A stretch of DNA of 54,091 nt from Acidobacteriota bacterium (GTDB lineage: Bacteria > Acidobacteriota > Polarisedimenticolia > J045): the NCBI GenBank assembly GCA_025456425.1, contig JALOKP010000005.1:1-54091 (forward strand), read 5' to 3'. A model generated the notes under the pieces. The model was not told the origin of the DNA. It ran no database searches and saw only the letters and a program-made list of their open reading frames with translations. This document shows positions 1 to 8,648 of the stretch, one piece after another (position 1 is the stretch's first letter; each line of letters begins with the position of its first letter). The position numbers were made by a program, and so were the translations under genes.

Positions 1-1
1 G

Positions 2-316
2 CAGAAGGCCGGCCCGGTCGTGCTCGAGCCGATCATGAAGGTCGTCGTGACCTGCCCCGACGAGTGCATGGGCGACATCCTGGGCGACCTGACCCGGCGC
101 CGCGGGAAGGTCCAGGGCTCCGACAACGCGGGCGGGCGAACCGTGGTGCGCGCGCAGGTCCCGATGGCCGAGATGCTCGAGTACGCGGCGACCCTCAAGT
201 CGCTGACCTCCGACCGCGGCCAGTACCTGATGGAGCTGGACCACTACGAGCGCGTGCCGGCCGACATCCAGACCAAGCTGCAGGCCGAGTACAAGCCGCA
301 CGAGACCGAGGACTGA
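2..316 (+). CDS. fusA: Elongation factor G, C-terminal fragment (5' truncated by window edge)
   Basis: This is the last 104 codons of translation elongation factor G, the GTPase that moves tRNA and mRNA through the ribosome. The frame is open from the first full codon (position 2) and ends with TGA at 314-316. The visible part is domain V: the stretch [14 protein letters not shown] followed by [17 protein letters not shown] is the family's hallmark, and the tail ([18 protein letters not shown]) matches the usual end. The GTPase domains lie outside the window. asnS follows after 4 bp, so the two may be co-transcribed. The paralogue type (fusA or fusA2) cannot be told from this fragment. Confidence 0.93.
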   Translation, partial: QKAGPVVLEPIMKVVVTCPDECMGDILGDLTRRRGKVQGSDNAGGRTVVRAQVPMAEMLEYAATLKSLTSDRGQYLMELDHYERVPADIQTKLQAEYKPHETED

Positions 317-320
317 CCCC

Positions 321-1646
321 TTGACCCAGGCCGTCCGCATCAAGGATCTCGGCCGCCACGAGGGCCAGGTCGTCGCGGTCCGCGGCTGGGTGACCCACGT
401 CCGCTCGAAGGGGAAGATCGCCTTCGTCGTGCTGCGCGACGGCTCGGGAATCGTCCAGACGGTGGCCTCGCTCCAAGACGTCGGGGACGAGACGCTGGCC
501 CGGATGGACGCGGCCACGCAGGAGTCGTCGGCCGTGGTCACCGGGACCGTGCGCGCCGACCGGCGCGCGCCGGGTGGCTACGAGTTGCAGTTGAAGTCCT
601 TCGAGGTCACCGGCGACTCGCCCGACTACCCGATCGCCCCCAAGGAGCACGGGGTCGAGTACCTGCTCGACCACCGCCACCTGTGGCTGCGCCACCGCGG
701 CCCGTGGGCCATCCTGCGGGTCCGCGACGAGGTCGAGAAGGCGATCCGCGACTTCATGTACGACCGGGAGTTCGTGCTGATCGACTCGCCGATCCTGACC
801 CCCGCGGCGTGCGAGGGGACCAGCACGCTGTTCGAGACCGACTACTTCGACGAGAAGGCCTACCTCTCGCAGTCGGGCCAGCTCTACCTCGAGCCGGCCT
901 GCATGGCCTTCGACAAGGTCTACTGCTTCGGACCGACCTTCCGCGCCGAGAAGTCCAAGACCCGGCGGCACCTGACCGAGTTCTGGATGATCGAGCCGGA
1001 GATGGCCTGGGCCACGCTCGACGACGCGATGGCGCTGGCCGAGGAGATGGTCTCGTACATCGTGGCCCGGGTGCTCGACCGGCGGGCCGAGGAGCTGAAG
1101 GTCCTCGAGCGCGACACCTCGAAGCTGGAGTCGGTCGTGCCCCCGTTCCCGCGCCTGTCCTACGACGAGGCGGCGGCGATCCTGACGCGGCCGGAGAACG
1201 TGAAGCGGGCCGAGGAGGCCGGCGCGCCGCCGTTCGTCCCGGGTTCCGACCTGGGGGCGATGGACGAGACGATCCTGGGCGAACCCTTCGACCGGCCGGT
1301 GATGATCCACCGCTACCCGGTCGAGGTGAAGGCCTTCTACATGCAGCCCGACCCGGAGCGACCCGACCGCGCGCTCTGCGTCGACGTGATCGCGCCCGAA
1401 GGGTACGGCGAGATCATCGGCGGCAGCCAGCGCATCCACGACCCGGAGCTGCTGCAGGCGCGGATCGCGGAGCACGGCCTCCCGGAGTCGGCCTTCCGCT
1501 GGTATCTCGACGCCCGGCGCTACGGGACGGTGCCGCACGCCGGGTTCGGGATGGGGATCGAGCGCGTCGTCGGGTGGATCACCGGGACGCGGCACCTGCG
1601 CGAGACGATCCCCTACCCGAGGACGATCCAGCGGTTGTACCCGTGA
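321..1646 (+). CDS. asnS: Asparagine-tRNA ligase
   Basis: Class II synthetase of 441 residues charging tRNA-Asn with asparagine in the cytoplasm. An N-terminal OB-fold anticodon domain ([21 protein letters not shown], near residues 20-40) precedes the class II core. Motif 2 is [16 protein letters not shown] and motif 3 is GFGMGIERV near the C-terminus. The ending PRTIQRLYP carries PRT, as in AsnRS, where AspRS has PRD; this is why asparagine specificity is chosen, with a non-discriminating AspRS-like enzyme as the alternative. The start is TTG at 321, 4 bp after the fusA stop, with only a weak purine stretch (gaggac) ahead, so translational coupling is likely. The stop overlaps the rimO GTG start. 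Confidence 0.9.
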   Translation: MTQAVRIKDLGRHEGQVVAVRGWVTHVRSKGKIAFVVLRDGSGIVQTVASLQDVGDETLARMDAATQESSAVVTGTVRADRRAPGGYELQLKSFEVTGDSPDYPIAPKEHGVEYLLDHRHLWLRHRGPWAILRVRDEVEKAIRDFMYDREFVLIDSPILTPAACEGTSTLFETDYFDEKAYLSQSGQLYLEPACMAFDKVYCFGPTFRAEKSKTRRHLTEFWMIEPEMAWATLDDAMALAEEMVSYIVARVLDRRAEELKVLERDTSKLESVVPPFPRLSYDEAAAILTRPENVKRAEEAGAPPFVPGSDLGAMDETILGEPFDRPVMIHRYPVEVKAFYMQPDPERPDRALCVDVIAPEGYGEIIGGSQRIHDPELLQARIAEHGLPESAFRWYLDARRYGTVPHAGFGMGIERVVGWITGTRHLRETIPYPRTIQRLYP

Positions 1647-2953
1647 GCCGCGAGCCCGCCCCTCGTCGCGTCGCCCTGGTCAGCCTGGGCTGCCCCAAGA
1701 ACCAGGTCGACAGCGAGCTGATCCTGGGGCGGCTGCGGGCCGAGGGGTGGGAGGTCGTGGCCGAGGCCGACGCCGCCGACACCCTGGTGGTCAACACCTG
1801 CGCCTTCATCGACAAGGCGCGCGCCGAGTCGGTCGAGGCGCTGGTCGACGCCGTGCAGTGGAAGAAGGGGGGCGACGGACGGCAGGTCGTGGCGGCCGGC
1901 TGCCTGGTCCAGCGCTACGGCGGCGAGCTGGCCCGCGAGATCCCCGAGCTCGACGCGCTGATCGGGCTCGACGGGATCCAGCGGATCCACCACTCGCTGC
2001 CGCAGAACAAGCCGGGGCTGGCCGCGCTGCCGGCGGCCGCGCCGGAGCCCGGGCCGGCGACCGGGTTGTTCGACGCGACCGATCCGCGGCTGCGGCTCTC
2101 CCCGCCGTGGACGGCGTTCGTCAAGATCGCCGAGGGGTGCAACCAGCAGTGCGCCTTCTGCGCGATCCCGACCTTCCGCGGCCGGATGCGCTCGCGTTCG
2201 ATCGCGGACCTCGGGGTCGAGCTGGCACAGCTGGCGCGCGAGGGGGTGGTCGAGGCCAACCTGGTGGCCCAGGACTCGACCGGCTACGGCCGCGACCTCG
2301 GGCTGCGCGACGGGCTGGCCGAGCTGATCGAGTCGTTCGAGTCGCTCTCCGAGATCCCGCGCTGGATCCGGCTGCACTACCTCTACCCGGGGCGGATCTC
2401 GCACCGGCTGCTCGAAGCGCTGGCGCGCTCGACACGGCTGGTCGAGTACGTCGATCTGCCGCTGCAGCACGCGCACCGCGCCACGCTGCAGCGGATGAAC
2501 CGGCCGGGCTCCGTCGAGACGCACCGGGCGCAGCTCGAGGCGCTGCGCAGCGCGCTCCCCGGCGCGGGCGTGCGCTCGAGCTTCATCGTCGGCTTTCCCG
2601 GCGAGACCGAGGCCGAGTTCGACGAGCTCTGCGCCTTCGTGCAGTCGGCCGGGTTCGACGCGGTCGGCGTCTTCACCTACTCGCACGAGGAGGCGACGAC
2701 CGCCTTCGCGCTCGAGGACGACATCCCCGAGGAGCTGAAGGAAGAGCGGCGGGAGACGCTCGAGGAGATCGCGGCCTCGGCCGCGCACGAGCGCAACCGG
2801 GCCCGGATCGGGAGCACGCTCGAGCTCCTGGTCGAAGGGCCGGACGAGGACTCGCCGCGCGACGCGGTCGCGCGCTGGCGGGGCGGGACGGTCGTCGAGG
2901 CCGGGCCGCACGAGCTGGTCGCGCGCCTCGCGCCGGGCGGAGCGGCACCGTGA
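1643..2953 (+). CDS. rimO: Ribosomal protein S12 methylthiotransferase RimO
   Basis: Radical SAM methylthiotransferase of 436 residues that modifies an aspartate of ribosomal protein S12 (family knowledge). Three N-terminal cysteines expected for the auxiliary 4Fe-4S cluster are present at C17 (SLGCPKN), C53 (NTCAF) and C87 (AAGCLV). The radical SAM motif CNQQCAFC supplies C166, C170 and C173. [13 protein letters not shown] and the typical domain order are seen. The C-terminal TRAM-like domain is poorly conserved compared with most RimO proteins. The GTG start overlaps the asnS stop by 4 bp (GTGA) and the stop overlaps the pgpA start the same way. MiaB is the related alternative, but [12 protein letters not shown] favours RimO. 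Confidence 0.94.
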   Translation: MSREPAPRRVALVSLGCPKNQVDSELILGRLRAEGWEVVAEADAADTLVVNTCAFIDKARAESVEALVDAVQWKKGGDGRQVVAAGCLVQRYGGELAREIPELDALIGLDGIQRIHHSLPQNKPGLAALPAAAPEPGPATGLFDATDPRLRLSPPWTAFVKIAEGCNQQCAFCAIPTFRGRMRSRSIADLGVELAQLAREGVVEANLVAQDSTGYGRDLGLRDGLAELIESFESLSEIPRWIRLHYLYPGRISHRLLEALARSTRLVEYVDLPLQHAHRATLQRMNRPGSVETHRAQLEALRSALPGAGVRSSFIVGFPGETEAEFDELCAFVQSAGFDAVGVFTYSHEEATTAFALEDDIPEELKEERRETLEEIAASAAHERNRARIGSTLELLVEGPDEDSPRDAVARWRGGTVVEAGPHELVARLAPGGAAP

Positions 2954-3408
2954 CCCGGCTCGAGACGGTGCTGGCGACCTGGTTCGGCAGCGGCTACTCC
3001 CCCTTCGCCTCGGGCACGGCCGGGACGCTGGCCAGCGTGCCGCTGGTGCTGCTGCTGTGGTGGATCGGCTCGACGCCGCTGCACGCCGCGGCGATCGCCG
3101 CGATCGCCGCGCTCGGCCTCTGGGCCGCGCGCGGGGCGGAGAGCCGCTGGGGCCGCAAGGACCCCGGCCAGGTCGTGATCGACGAGACCGCGGGCTACCT
3201 GGTGGCGACCTTCCTCGTGCCCCACACCCTCTCGGCGCTGGTGCTGTCGTTCTTCCTGTTCCGCGCCTTCGACGTCGTGAAGCCGTTCCCCGCCGGCCGC
3301 TCGCAGTCGCTCCCGGGAGCCTGGGGGATCATGGCCGACGACCTGATCGCCGGGCTTTACGCCAACCTCGCGCTGCAGGCCGCGCTCTGGCTCTGGGCCC
3401 GCGCGTGA
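2950..3408 (+). CDS. pgpA: Phosphatidylglycerophosphatase A
   Basis: Small integral membrane phosphatase of 152 residues that removes phosphate from phosphatidylglycerol phosphate to give phosphatidylglycerol. The family signatures are clear: GSGYSPFASGTAGTL near the start, DPGQVVIDETAG in the middle, FRAFDVVKPFP, and GIMADDLIAG near the end. Several hydrophobic segments are visible (for example LASVPLVLLLWWIG). It lies in a chain of 4-bp GTGA overlaps, rimO-pgpA-ribF, so translation is almost certainly coupled. The start is GTG at 2950. Confidence 0.93.
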   Translation: MTRLETVLATWFGSGYSPFASGTAGTLASVPLVLLLWWIGSTPLHAAAIAAIAALGLWAARGAESRWGRKDPGQVVIDETAGYLVATFLVPHTLSALVLSFFLFRAFDVVKPFPAGRSQSLPGAWGIMADDLIAGLYANLALQAALWLWARA

Positions 3409-4343
3409 TCGTCGTCGACCGGCTCGAGCAGCTGCCGCTGCCGGGCGGGCGGCGGCCGGTCACGACGATCGGCTTCTACGACGGACTGCACCGCGGCCAC
3501 CAGGCGATCCTGAGCGAGGTCGTGCGCCGCGCGCGGGCCGCGGGCGAGCCGGCGGCGGTCGTCACCTTCGAGCCTCACCCGCTGCGCGTGCTGGCCCCCG
3601 AGCGCGCGCCGCGCCTGCTGCTGACCGACGACCAGAAGATCGCGCTGCTCGAGCGAGCCGGGCTGGACGCGGCGGTGTTCGTCCCCTTCGACCGGCCGAT
3701 GGCGGCGATGCCGGCGGAGGTCTTCGCCCGGGAGGTGGTCGGCGGGCTGCTGCGCCCCTCGCAGGTCCTGGTCGGGTCGAACTTCCGCTTCGGCCGGGGC
3801 CGTGCCGGCGACGTCCCGCTGCTCTCCCGCGTCGGCGCGGGATGCGGCTTCACCGCCGAGGCGCTCTCGCAGGTCCTCGACGGCGGGGAGCCGATCTCGG
3901 CCTCGCGCATCCGGCGCGAGCTGGCCGACGGACGCGTGACCGAGGCGGCGCGGCTGCTGGGCCGGCCGTTCGCCCTGGCCGGGACGATCGTGCACGGCGA
4001 GGGTCGCGGCGGGAAGGTCGTGGTGGCGACGGCCAACCTCGCGCCCGAGAACGAGTTCCTTCCAGCACGGGGGGTCTACATCACGCGCCTCGCCTGGCCC
4101 GGCGGACGGCGCGAAGGGCTGACCAACGTCGGCACGCGGCCGACCTTCGGGGCCGACCGGATCACGGTCGAGACCCACCTGCCGGGCTTCGAAGGCGACC
4201 TCTACGGCGCGAGGGCCGAGCTCGAGTTCCTGGCCCGACTGCGCGAGGAGCGGCTCTTCGCCGCGCCGGCCGACCTGGTCGCGCAGATCCGTCGCGACCT
4301 CGAGGCCTTCGAAGCGTGGAGGGCCGCGGGGGGCGTTCGCTAG
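3405..4343 (+). CDS. ribF: Bifunctional riboflavin kinase/FAD synthetase
   Basis: Makes FMN and then FAD from riboflavin (family function); 312 residues. The N-terminal nucleotidyltransferase part shows GFYDGLHRGHQ (usually GxFDGxHxGH), TFEPHPLRVL and the SxSxxR equivalent SASRIRREL. The C-terminal riboflavin kinase part has HGEGRGGKVVVATANL and NVGTRPTF. The kinase motif usually reads GLGFPTAN; here the proline and the aromatic are lost (VVVATAN), although the threonine and asparagine remain. The start GTG at 3405 overlaps the pgpA stop. It is the last gene of the asnS-rimO-pgpA-ribF run, and a GC-rich hairpin follows immediately. Confidence 0.92.
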   Translation: MIVVDRLEQLPLPGGRRPVTTIGFYDGLHRGHQAILSEVVRRARAAGEPAAVVTFEPHPLRVLAPERAPRLLLTDDQKIALLERAGLDAAVFVPFDRPMAAMPAEVFAREVVGGLLRPSQVLVGSNFRFGRGRAGDVPLLSRVGAGCGFTAEALSQVLDGGEPISASRIRRELADGRVTEAARLLGRPFALAGTIVHGEGRGGKVVVATANLAPENEFLPARGVYITRLAWPGGRREGLTNVGTRPTFGADRITVETHLPGFEGDLYGARAELEFLARLREERLFAAPADLVAQIRRDLEAFEAWRAAGGVR

Positions 4344-4365
4344 CCCGGCCCGACGCGGGGCCGGG
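4344..4365 (+). terminator. GC-rich hairpin just after ribF
   Basis: CCCGGCCC at 4344-4351 pairs perfectly with GGGCCGGG at 4358-4365 across a 6-nt loop, starting at the ribF stop codon. There is no T tract, so it may act as a Rho-assisted or RNA-stabilising 3' end rather than a classic intrinsic terminator. Confidence 0.4.
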
Positions 4366-4484
4366 GCGCCCCCCGGATGCAGCCGCGAGCCCCCCTGGAG
4401 TAATCTGTCCGCCCCACCGCCCGGTTTGCCCGCGGGCGCACCGGCAGCGTGTCTCCCACCCTCCCGCCCGCGAAAGGACCCTGG

Positions 4485-5723
4485 ATGTCGTCCGTCAAGC
4501 CGTTCCGGGCCTACCGTCCCCGGCCGGACCTCGCCCGCCAGGTCGCGAGTTTCCCGTACGACGTCATCTCGTCGGACGAGGCCCGCGCCCTGGCGGCGGG
4601 AAACCCGTACTCGTTCCTCCACGTCGGCAAGCCCGAGATCGACCTCGACCCCGCGATCCCGCTCTACGACGACCGGGTCTACGCCAAGGCCCGCGAGAAC
4701 CTCGCCCGGCTGATCGCGGACGGGATCCTGCGGCGCGACGCGCGGCCGACGCTGTCGGTCTACCAGCAGCGGATGGGCGACCACGTGCAGGCCGGCGTCG
4801 TCGGCCTGACCTCGGTCGCGGAGTACGAGCGCGACCTGATCCGGAAGCACGAGCACACGCGCAGGGACAAGGAGGACGACCGCACGCGCCACGTCACCGA
4901 GTGCGACGCGAACGCCGAGCCGGTCTTCCTGACCTACCGCAAGGTCCCGGCGATCGACGCGATCGTCGACCGCGTACGGACCCGCCCGCCGCTCCACGAC
5001 CTCGTGACTGCGGACGGGATCGGCCACACCGTCTGGGTGGTCGACGAGCCCGGCGAGATCGCCGAGCTGTCGCGGCTGTTCGCCGCCGTGCCCGCGCTCT
5101 ACGTGGCCGACGGCCACCACCGCACGGCAGCCGCTGTGCGGCACGGCCAGGCCGCCCGCGCGAAGCAACCGGGCGCCGGCCCCGACGCCCCCTTCGAGGG
5201 GTTCATGGCGGTCGTCTTCCCCCACGACCAGCTGCAGATCCTCGACTACAACCGGGTGGTGAAGGACCTCAACGGCCTGTCCAGGGAGGAGTTCCTGGAG
5301 CGGGTCGCGGAGCGCTTCGAGGTCGGCCCCGCCGACGGGCCCCGCCCGCGCACCCCGCACGAGTTCGGGATGTACCTCGACGGCCGCTGGTACCGCCTGC
5401 TGGCGAAGCCCGGGAGCTTCCCCGCGGGCGACCCGGTCCGCGGCCTCGACGTCTCGATCCTGCAGGACAACCTGCTGGCCCCGGTGCTGGGGATCGCCGA
5501 CCCGCGGACCGACCGGCGGATCGACTTCGTCGGCGGGATCCGCGGCACGGCCGAGCTGGAAAAGCGCGTGCGGGAGGGCTGTGCGGTCGCCTTCTCGCTC
5601 TACCCGACCTCGCTCGACCAGCTCATGGCGGTCGCCGACGCCGGGATGGTGATGCCCCCGAAATCGACCTGGTTCGAGCCCAAGCTCCGCTCCGGGCTCA
5701 CGGTCCGGACGCTCGACGAGTAG
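4485..5723 (+). CDS. DUF1015 family protein
   Basis: A 412-residue protein of the DUF1015 family, function unknown. Family features are seen: FPYDVISSDEARALAAGNPYSFLHV near the N-terminus (usual form: PPYDV.s..e.......p.sf..v), the central VVDEPGEI, YVADGHHRTAAA around residue 210, and a C-terminal GGIRG. The ATG at 4485 is preferred over an in-frame GTG at 4449 because GAAAGGA lies 6 nt upstream. A TAATCT box at 4401-4406 could be a -10 element. It is followed 29 bp later by the serA-like gene and then serC. That neighbourhood recurs in several phyla and hints at a link with serine or phosphoserine metabolism, which is inference. Confidence 0.88.
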   Translation: MSSVKPFRAYRPRPDLARQVASFPYDVISSDEARALAAGNPYSFLHVGKPEIDLDPAIPLYDDRVYAKARENLARLIADGILRRDARPTLSVYQQRMGDHVQAGVVGLTSVAEYERDLIRKHEHTRRDKEDDRTRHVTECDANAEPVFLTYRKVPAIDAIVDRVRTRPPLHDLVTADGIGHTVWVVDEPGEIAELSRLFAAVPALYVADGHHRTAAAVRHGQAARAKQPGAGPDAPFEGFMAVVFPHDQLQILDYNRVVKDLNGLSREEFLERVAERFEVGPADGPRPRTPHEFGMYLDGRWYRLLAKPGSFPAGDPVRGLDVSILQDNLLAPVLGIADPRTDRRIDFVGGIRGTAELEKRVREGCAVAFSLYPTSLDQLMAVADAGMVMPPKSTWFEPKLRSGLTVRTLDE

Positions 5724-5752
5724 CCCGGACGGAAGAGACCAAGGAGGAAACG

Positions 5753-6640
5753 ATGAAGATCCTGATGGCCGACAGCTTCGACGAGTCGCTCCCCGGGCGC
5801 CTGGCTTCCTTCGGCACGGTGAGCACCGACCTGAACGAACTCGGCGGCGCCGAGGTCCTGCTGGTCCGTTCCAAGACCAAGGTCACGCGGGAGATGCTGG
5901 ACAAGGCGCCGCAGCTCAAGCTGGTGATTCGCGGCGGGGTCGGCCTCGACAACGTCGACATCGAGGCCTGCCGCGAGCGCGGAATCGAGGTCCGCAACAC
6001 CCCGCGCGCTTCGTCGGTCGCGGTCGCCGAGCTGGCGCTGGCGCTGATGCTGGCGGTCCCCAACCGCGTGATCGAGGGGCACGAGGGGATGAAGGCCGGC
6101 CAGTGGCTCAAGAAGGAGCTGAAGCGGACCGAGCTGTTCGGCAAGACGCTCGGCCTGCTGGGGGTCGGGCTGATCGGGACCGAGGTCGCGCGCCGCGCGC
6201 TGGCCTTCGGGATGCGGGTCGTGGCCCACGACCACTACGTCCCGCACCACGCCCTGGCCGAGATGCTGGACACCGAGGAAGACCTGTTCGCGGTGGCCGA
6301 CTACATCAGCATCCACCTGCCGCTGACGCCGGAGACGAAGGGGATGATCGACGCCCGCGCCCTGGCCCAGATGAAGCCGGGGGTGGTGCTCGTCAACACC
6401 GCGCGGGGCAAGGTCGTCGTGGAGGAGGACCTGGCGGCGGCGCTGAAGTCCGGGAAGGTGCGGGCCTACGCCACCGACGTCTGGGCTTCGGACCCGCCCG
6501 ACCCGGCGAGCCCGCTGCTGGTGGCGCCGAACGTCCTGATGACGCCGCACATCGGCGCCTCGAGCAAGGAGAACCTGCTGCGGATCGGCGACGCGATCGT
6601 CGAGATCCTGACCAAGAAGAAGGTGACCGCGGGCGTCTGA
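5753..6640 (+). CDS. serA: D-3-phosphoglycerate dehydrogenase-like 2-hydroxyacid dehydrogenase (no ACT domain)
   Basis: NAD-dependent D-2-hydroxyacid dehydrogenase of 295 residues. Next to serC its probable role is oxidation of 3-phosphoglycerate, the first step of serine synthesis. It shows the Rossmann motif LGLLGVGLIGTEVARRA, the active-site loop RGGVGLDNVD, catalytic arginine in NTARGKVV and histidine in MTPHIGASS. The position that is normally glutamate (DVFxxEP) reads DVWASDPP, so Asp replaces the usual catalytic Glu. It lacks a C-terminal ACT domain, so serine feedback inhibition is not expected. A strong AAGGAGGA (5741-5748) precedes the ATG. Other 2-hydroxyacid dehydrogenase specificities are possible. 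Confidence 0.85.
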   Translation: MKILMADSFDESLPGRLASFGTVSTDLNELGGAEVLLVRSKTKVTREMLDKAPQLKLVIRGGVGLDNVDIEACRERGIEVRNTPRASSVAVAELALALMLAVPNRVIEGHEGMKAGQWLKKELKRTELFGKTLGLLGVGLIGTEVARRALAFGMRVVAHDHYVPHHALAEMLDTEEDLFAVADYISIHLPLTPETKGMIDARALAQMKPGVVLVNTARGKVVVEEDLAAALKSGKVRAYATDVWASDPPDPASPLLVAPNVLMTPHIGASSKENLLRIGDAIVEILTKKKVTAGV

Positions 6641-6661
6641 GCCCGCCGACGGAGGAATCGC

Positions 6662-7759
6662 ATGGCTCGGGTGATCAACTTCTACGCCGGCCCCGCCGGC
6701 CTCCCGCTCCCGGCGCTGGAGAAGGCGCAGCGCGAGCTGCTCGACTTCAACGGGGCCGGAATGTCGGTCATGGAGATCAGCCACCGCGCCAAGGAGTACG
6801 ACGCCGTCCACTCCGAGGCGATCGCGCTGGTCAAGGAGCTGCTGGCCGTCCCGGACGACTTCAAGATCCTGCTGATCCAGGGTGGCGGCAACCTGCAGTT
6901 CGGGATGCTGCCGATGAACTACCTCGGCGACGGGCGCGTCGCCGACTACATCGACACCGGCAACTGGGCCAAGAAGGCGTACAAGGAGGCGAAGATCGTC
7001 GTCGGCGACGCCGCCAAGCTGGCCGCGACGACCGAAGCCGAGCAGTACGCCCGCCTGCCGCGGCCGGACGAGATCCGCCGCACCCCCGGCGCGACCTACC
7101 TTCACTTCTGCTCGAACAACACGATCGAGGGGACCCAGTGGCAGGCCTTCCCCGACGGCGCGGGGGTGCCGCTGGCCTGCGACATGTCGTCCGACATCAT
7201 GTGGCGGCCCTTCGACGTCCGGCCGTTCGGGATCATCTACGCCGGCGCCCAGAAGAACCTCGGCCCCTCGGGGGTGACGGTCGTGATCATCCGCGACGAC
7301 TTCCTGGCGCAGGCCCGAGTCGACAAGCTCACGACCTACCTGCGCTACGCGATCCACGCCGAGAAGAACAGCCTCTACAACACGCCCCCCTGCTTCGGGA
7401 TCTACATCCTGCGCAACGTACTCGAGTACAACAAGTCGATCGGCGGCCTGGCCGAGATCGAGCGGCGCAACCGCGAGAAGGGGCGGCTGCTCTACGGGAT
7501 GATCGACCGGCACCCCGACTTCTTCCGCAGCACGGTCTCGAACCAGGCCGACCGCTCCTTCATGAACGTCACCTTCCGGCTGCCCACCGAGGAACTGGAC
7601 GCGAAGTTCGTGGCCGAGGCGAAGAAGGCGGGAATGGTCGGGTTGAAGGGCTACCGGACGGTCGGCGGGATCCGCGTCTCGACCTACAACGCGGTCTCGG
7701 TCGACGACGTGAAGACACTGGTCTCGTTCATGGAGGAGTTCCTGCGCACGAACGGCTAG
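6662..7759 (+). CDS. serC: Phosphoserine aminotransferase
   Basis: PLP-dependent transaminase of 365 residues converting 3-phosphohydroxypyruvate and glutamate into phosphoserine and 2-oxoglutarate. Family signatures: NFYAGPAGLPLPALEKAQ at the N-terminus, GMSVMEISHRAKEY, LLIQGGGNLQFGMLPMN, CDMSSDIMWRPFDV and the PLP lysine in AGAQKNLGPSG. The C-terminal FMNVTFRLP and GGIRVSTYNAV are typical. GGAGGAA lies just upstream of the ATG. It sits 21 bp behind the serA-like gene. Its TAG stop shares the tetranucleotide CTAG with the stop of the convergent epimerase gene. Confidence 0.96.
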   Translation: MARVINFYAGPAGLPLPALEKAQRELLDFNGAGMSVMEISHRAKEYDAVHSEAIALVKELLAVPDDFKILLIQGGGNLQFGMLPMNYLGDGRVADYIDTGNWAKKAYKEAKIVVGDAAKLAATTEAEQYARLPRPDEIRRTPGATYLHFCSNNTIEGTQWQAFPDGAGVPLACDMSSDIMWRPFDVRPFGIIYAGAQKNLGPSGVTVVIIRDDFLAQARVDKLTTYLRYAIHAEKNSLYNTPPCFGIYILRNVLEYNKSIGGLAEIERRNREKGRLLYGMIDRHPDFFRSTVSNQADRSFMNVTFRLPTEELDAKFVAEAKKAGMVGLKGYRTVGGIRVSTYNAVSVDDVKTLVSFMEEFLRTNG

Positions 7760-8604
7760 GGGGTCGCGAGGAGCGAGCCGTAGCCTTCTCGGTAGGTGGG
7801 ATAGAGGGGGACGAAACCCGAGGTGCGCAGCCGGCGGTTGCTGCACCGCTTGGCGCCGCGGCCGCGCCTCGGATCGGCCCCCGGCGCGTCGGGGTCGGGC
7901 GGCGGGGGGGGGACCCCCAGCCGCGCGGCCAGGAAGTCGAGCACGGCCGCCAGCTCTGCCGGCTCGTCGTCGACGCCGAGGTAGAGCGGCTCCGGGGCCG
8001 GCAAGGCGAGCAGGTGAGCGATCGCGCCGGCTGCGTCGTCGCGGTGGATCCGGTTGGTCCAGGTCCCCGGCGGCGGGCGGCGCGCACTGCCGTCCTTCAC
8101 TCGATCGATCCAGTGGGTGCGTCCTGGGCCGTAGATCCCGGCCAGCCGCAGCACCGTCCCCGGGAACGGTCCGTCCAGCACGGCGCGCTCGCCGTCGCGC
8201 AACACCCGCCCCATCAGGTCGGGCGGCTCGGCCGGCGAGTCCTCGTCGACCCAGCTCCCGTCGCGCTGCGGATAGACCCCGGTGCTCGAGACGTGGACCA
8301 CGCGGCGCGGCGCCTGGCCGGCCGCAGCCAGCGCGGCGAGCAGGTTCCGTGGCCCGTCGAGGTAGACCGCGCGGTAGTGCGCTTCGGTCGGTCCGCCGGC
8401 CGCGGCAGCGTAGACGATCGCGTCGAGCGCCGGCGGCAGCGCCCGCAGCGCGCCGGGATCGGCCAGGTCGGCGGCGATCGGCCGGACCCCGGGCGGCAGG
8501 CCGGAGGGCCGGCGCGAGAGGCCCCACGCGTCGTGGCCGGCGGCGACGAGGCGCCCCGCCAACTCGCAGCCGACGTAGCCGCAGCCCGCGATCAGGATCC
8601 GCAT
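7756..8604 (-). CDS. NAD-dependent epimerase/SDR family protein (YeeZ-like)
   Basis: Extended short-chain dehydrogenase-like protein of 282 residues; substrate unknown. The N-terminus MRILIAGCGYVGCELAGRL is a Rossmann GxGxxG-type motif. VVHVSSTGVYPQRDG holds the conserved serine and tyrosine region, but the usual YxxxK pair is not obvious, as in the YeeZ-like subgroup. RLAGIYGPGR and NRIHRDDAA are family motifs. The gene converges on serC, and their stops overlap in CTAG (7756-7759). No Shine-Dalgarno sequence precedes the ATG; a TAGACT box ends 7 nt before it, so the mRNA may be leaderless. Confidence 0.85.
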   Translation of the reverse strand: MRILIAGCGYVGCELAGRLVAAGHDAWGLSRRPSGLPPGVRPIAADLADPGALRALPPALDAIVYAAAAGGPTEAHYRAVYLDGPRNLLAALAAAGQAPRRVVHVSSTGVYPQRDGSWVDEDSPAEPPDLMGRVLRDGERAVLDGPFPGTVLRLAGIYGPGRTHWIDRVKDGSARRPPPGTWTNRIHRDDAAGAIAHLLALPAPEPLYLGVDDEPAELAAVLDFLAARLGVPPPPPDPDAPGADPRRGRGAKRCSNRRLRTSGFVPLYPTYREGYGSLLATP

Positions 8605-8611
8605 CGGAAGC

Positions 8612-8617
8612 AGTCTA
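8612..8617 (-). promoter_or_regulatory. -10 box of a probable leaderless promoter for the epimerase gene
   Basis: TAGACT on the minus strand ends 7 nt before the ATG at 8604, with no ribosome binding site between. The predicted transcription start falls at or next to the start codon. No clear -35 is visible. Confidence 0.45.
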
Positions 8618-8648
8618 GCCCGCGGCGCGCCGGCGGGCCGGCCCCGGG

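Noticed and set aside
321-1646. Annotation as aspartyl-tRNA synthetase
   Set aside because: The final motif is PRT rather than PRD, and the length and motif 2 fit AsnRS better.
4449-4484. GTG at 4449 as the DUF1015 start
   Set aside because: The ATG at 4485 has a good ribosome binding site and begins right at the conserved domain.
5600-8527. A 975-codon open frame on the minus strand opposite serA and serC
   Set aside because: It is a mirror of strongly conserved plus-strand genes in GC-rich DNA; it has no domain signature and biased low-complexity composition.
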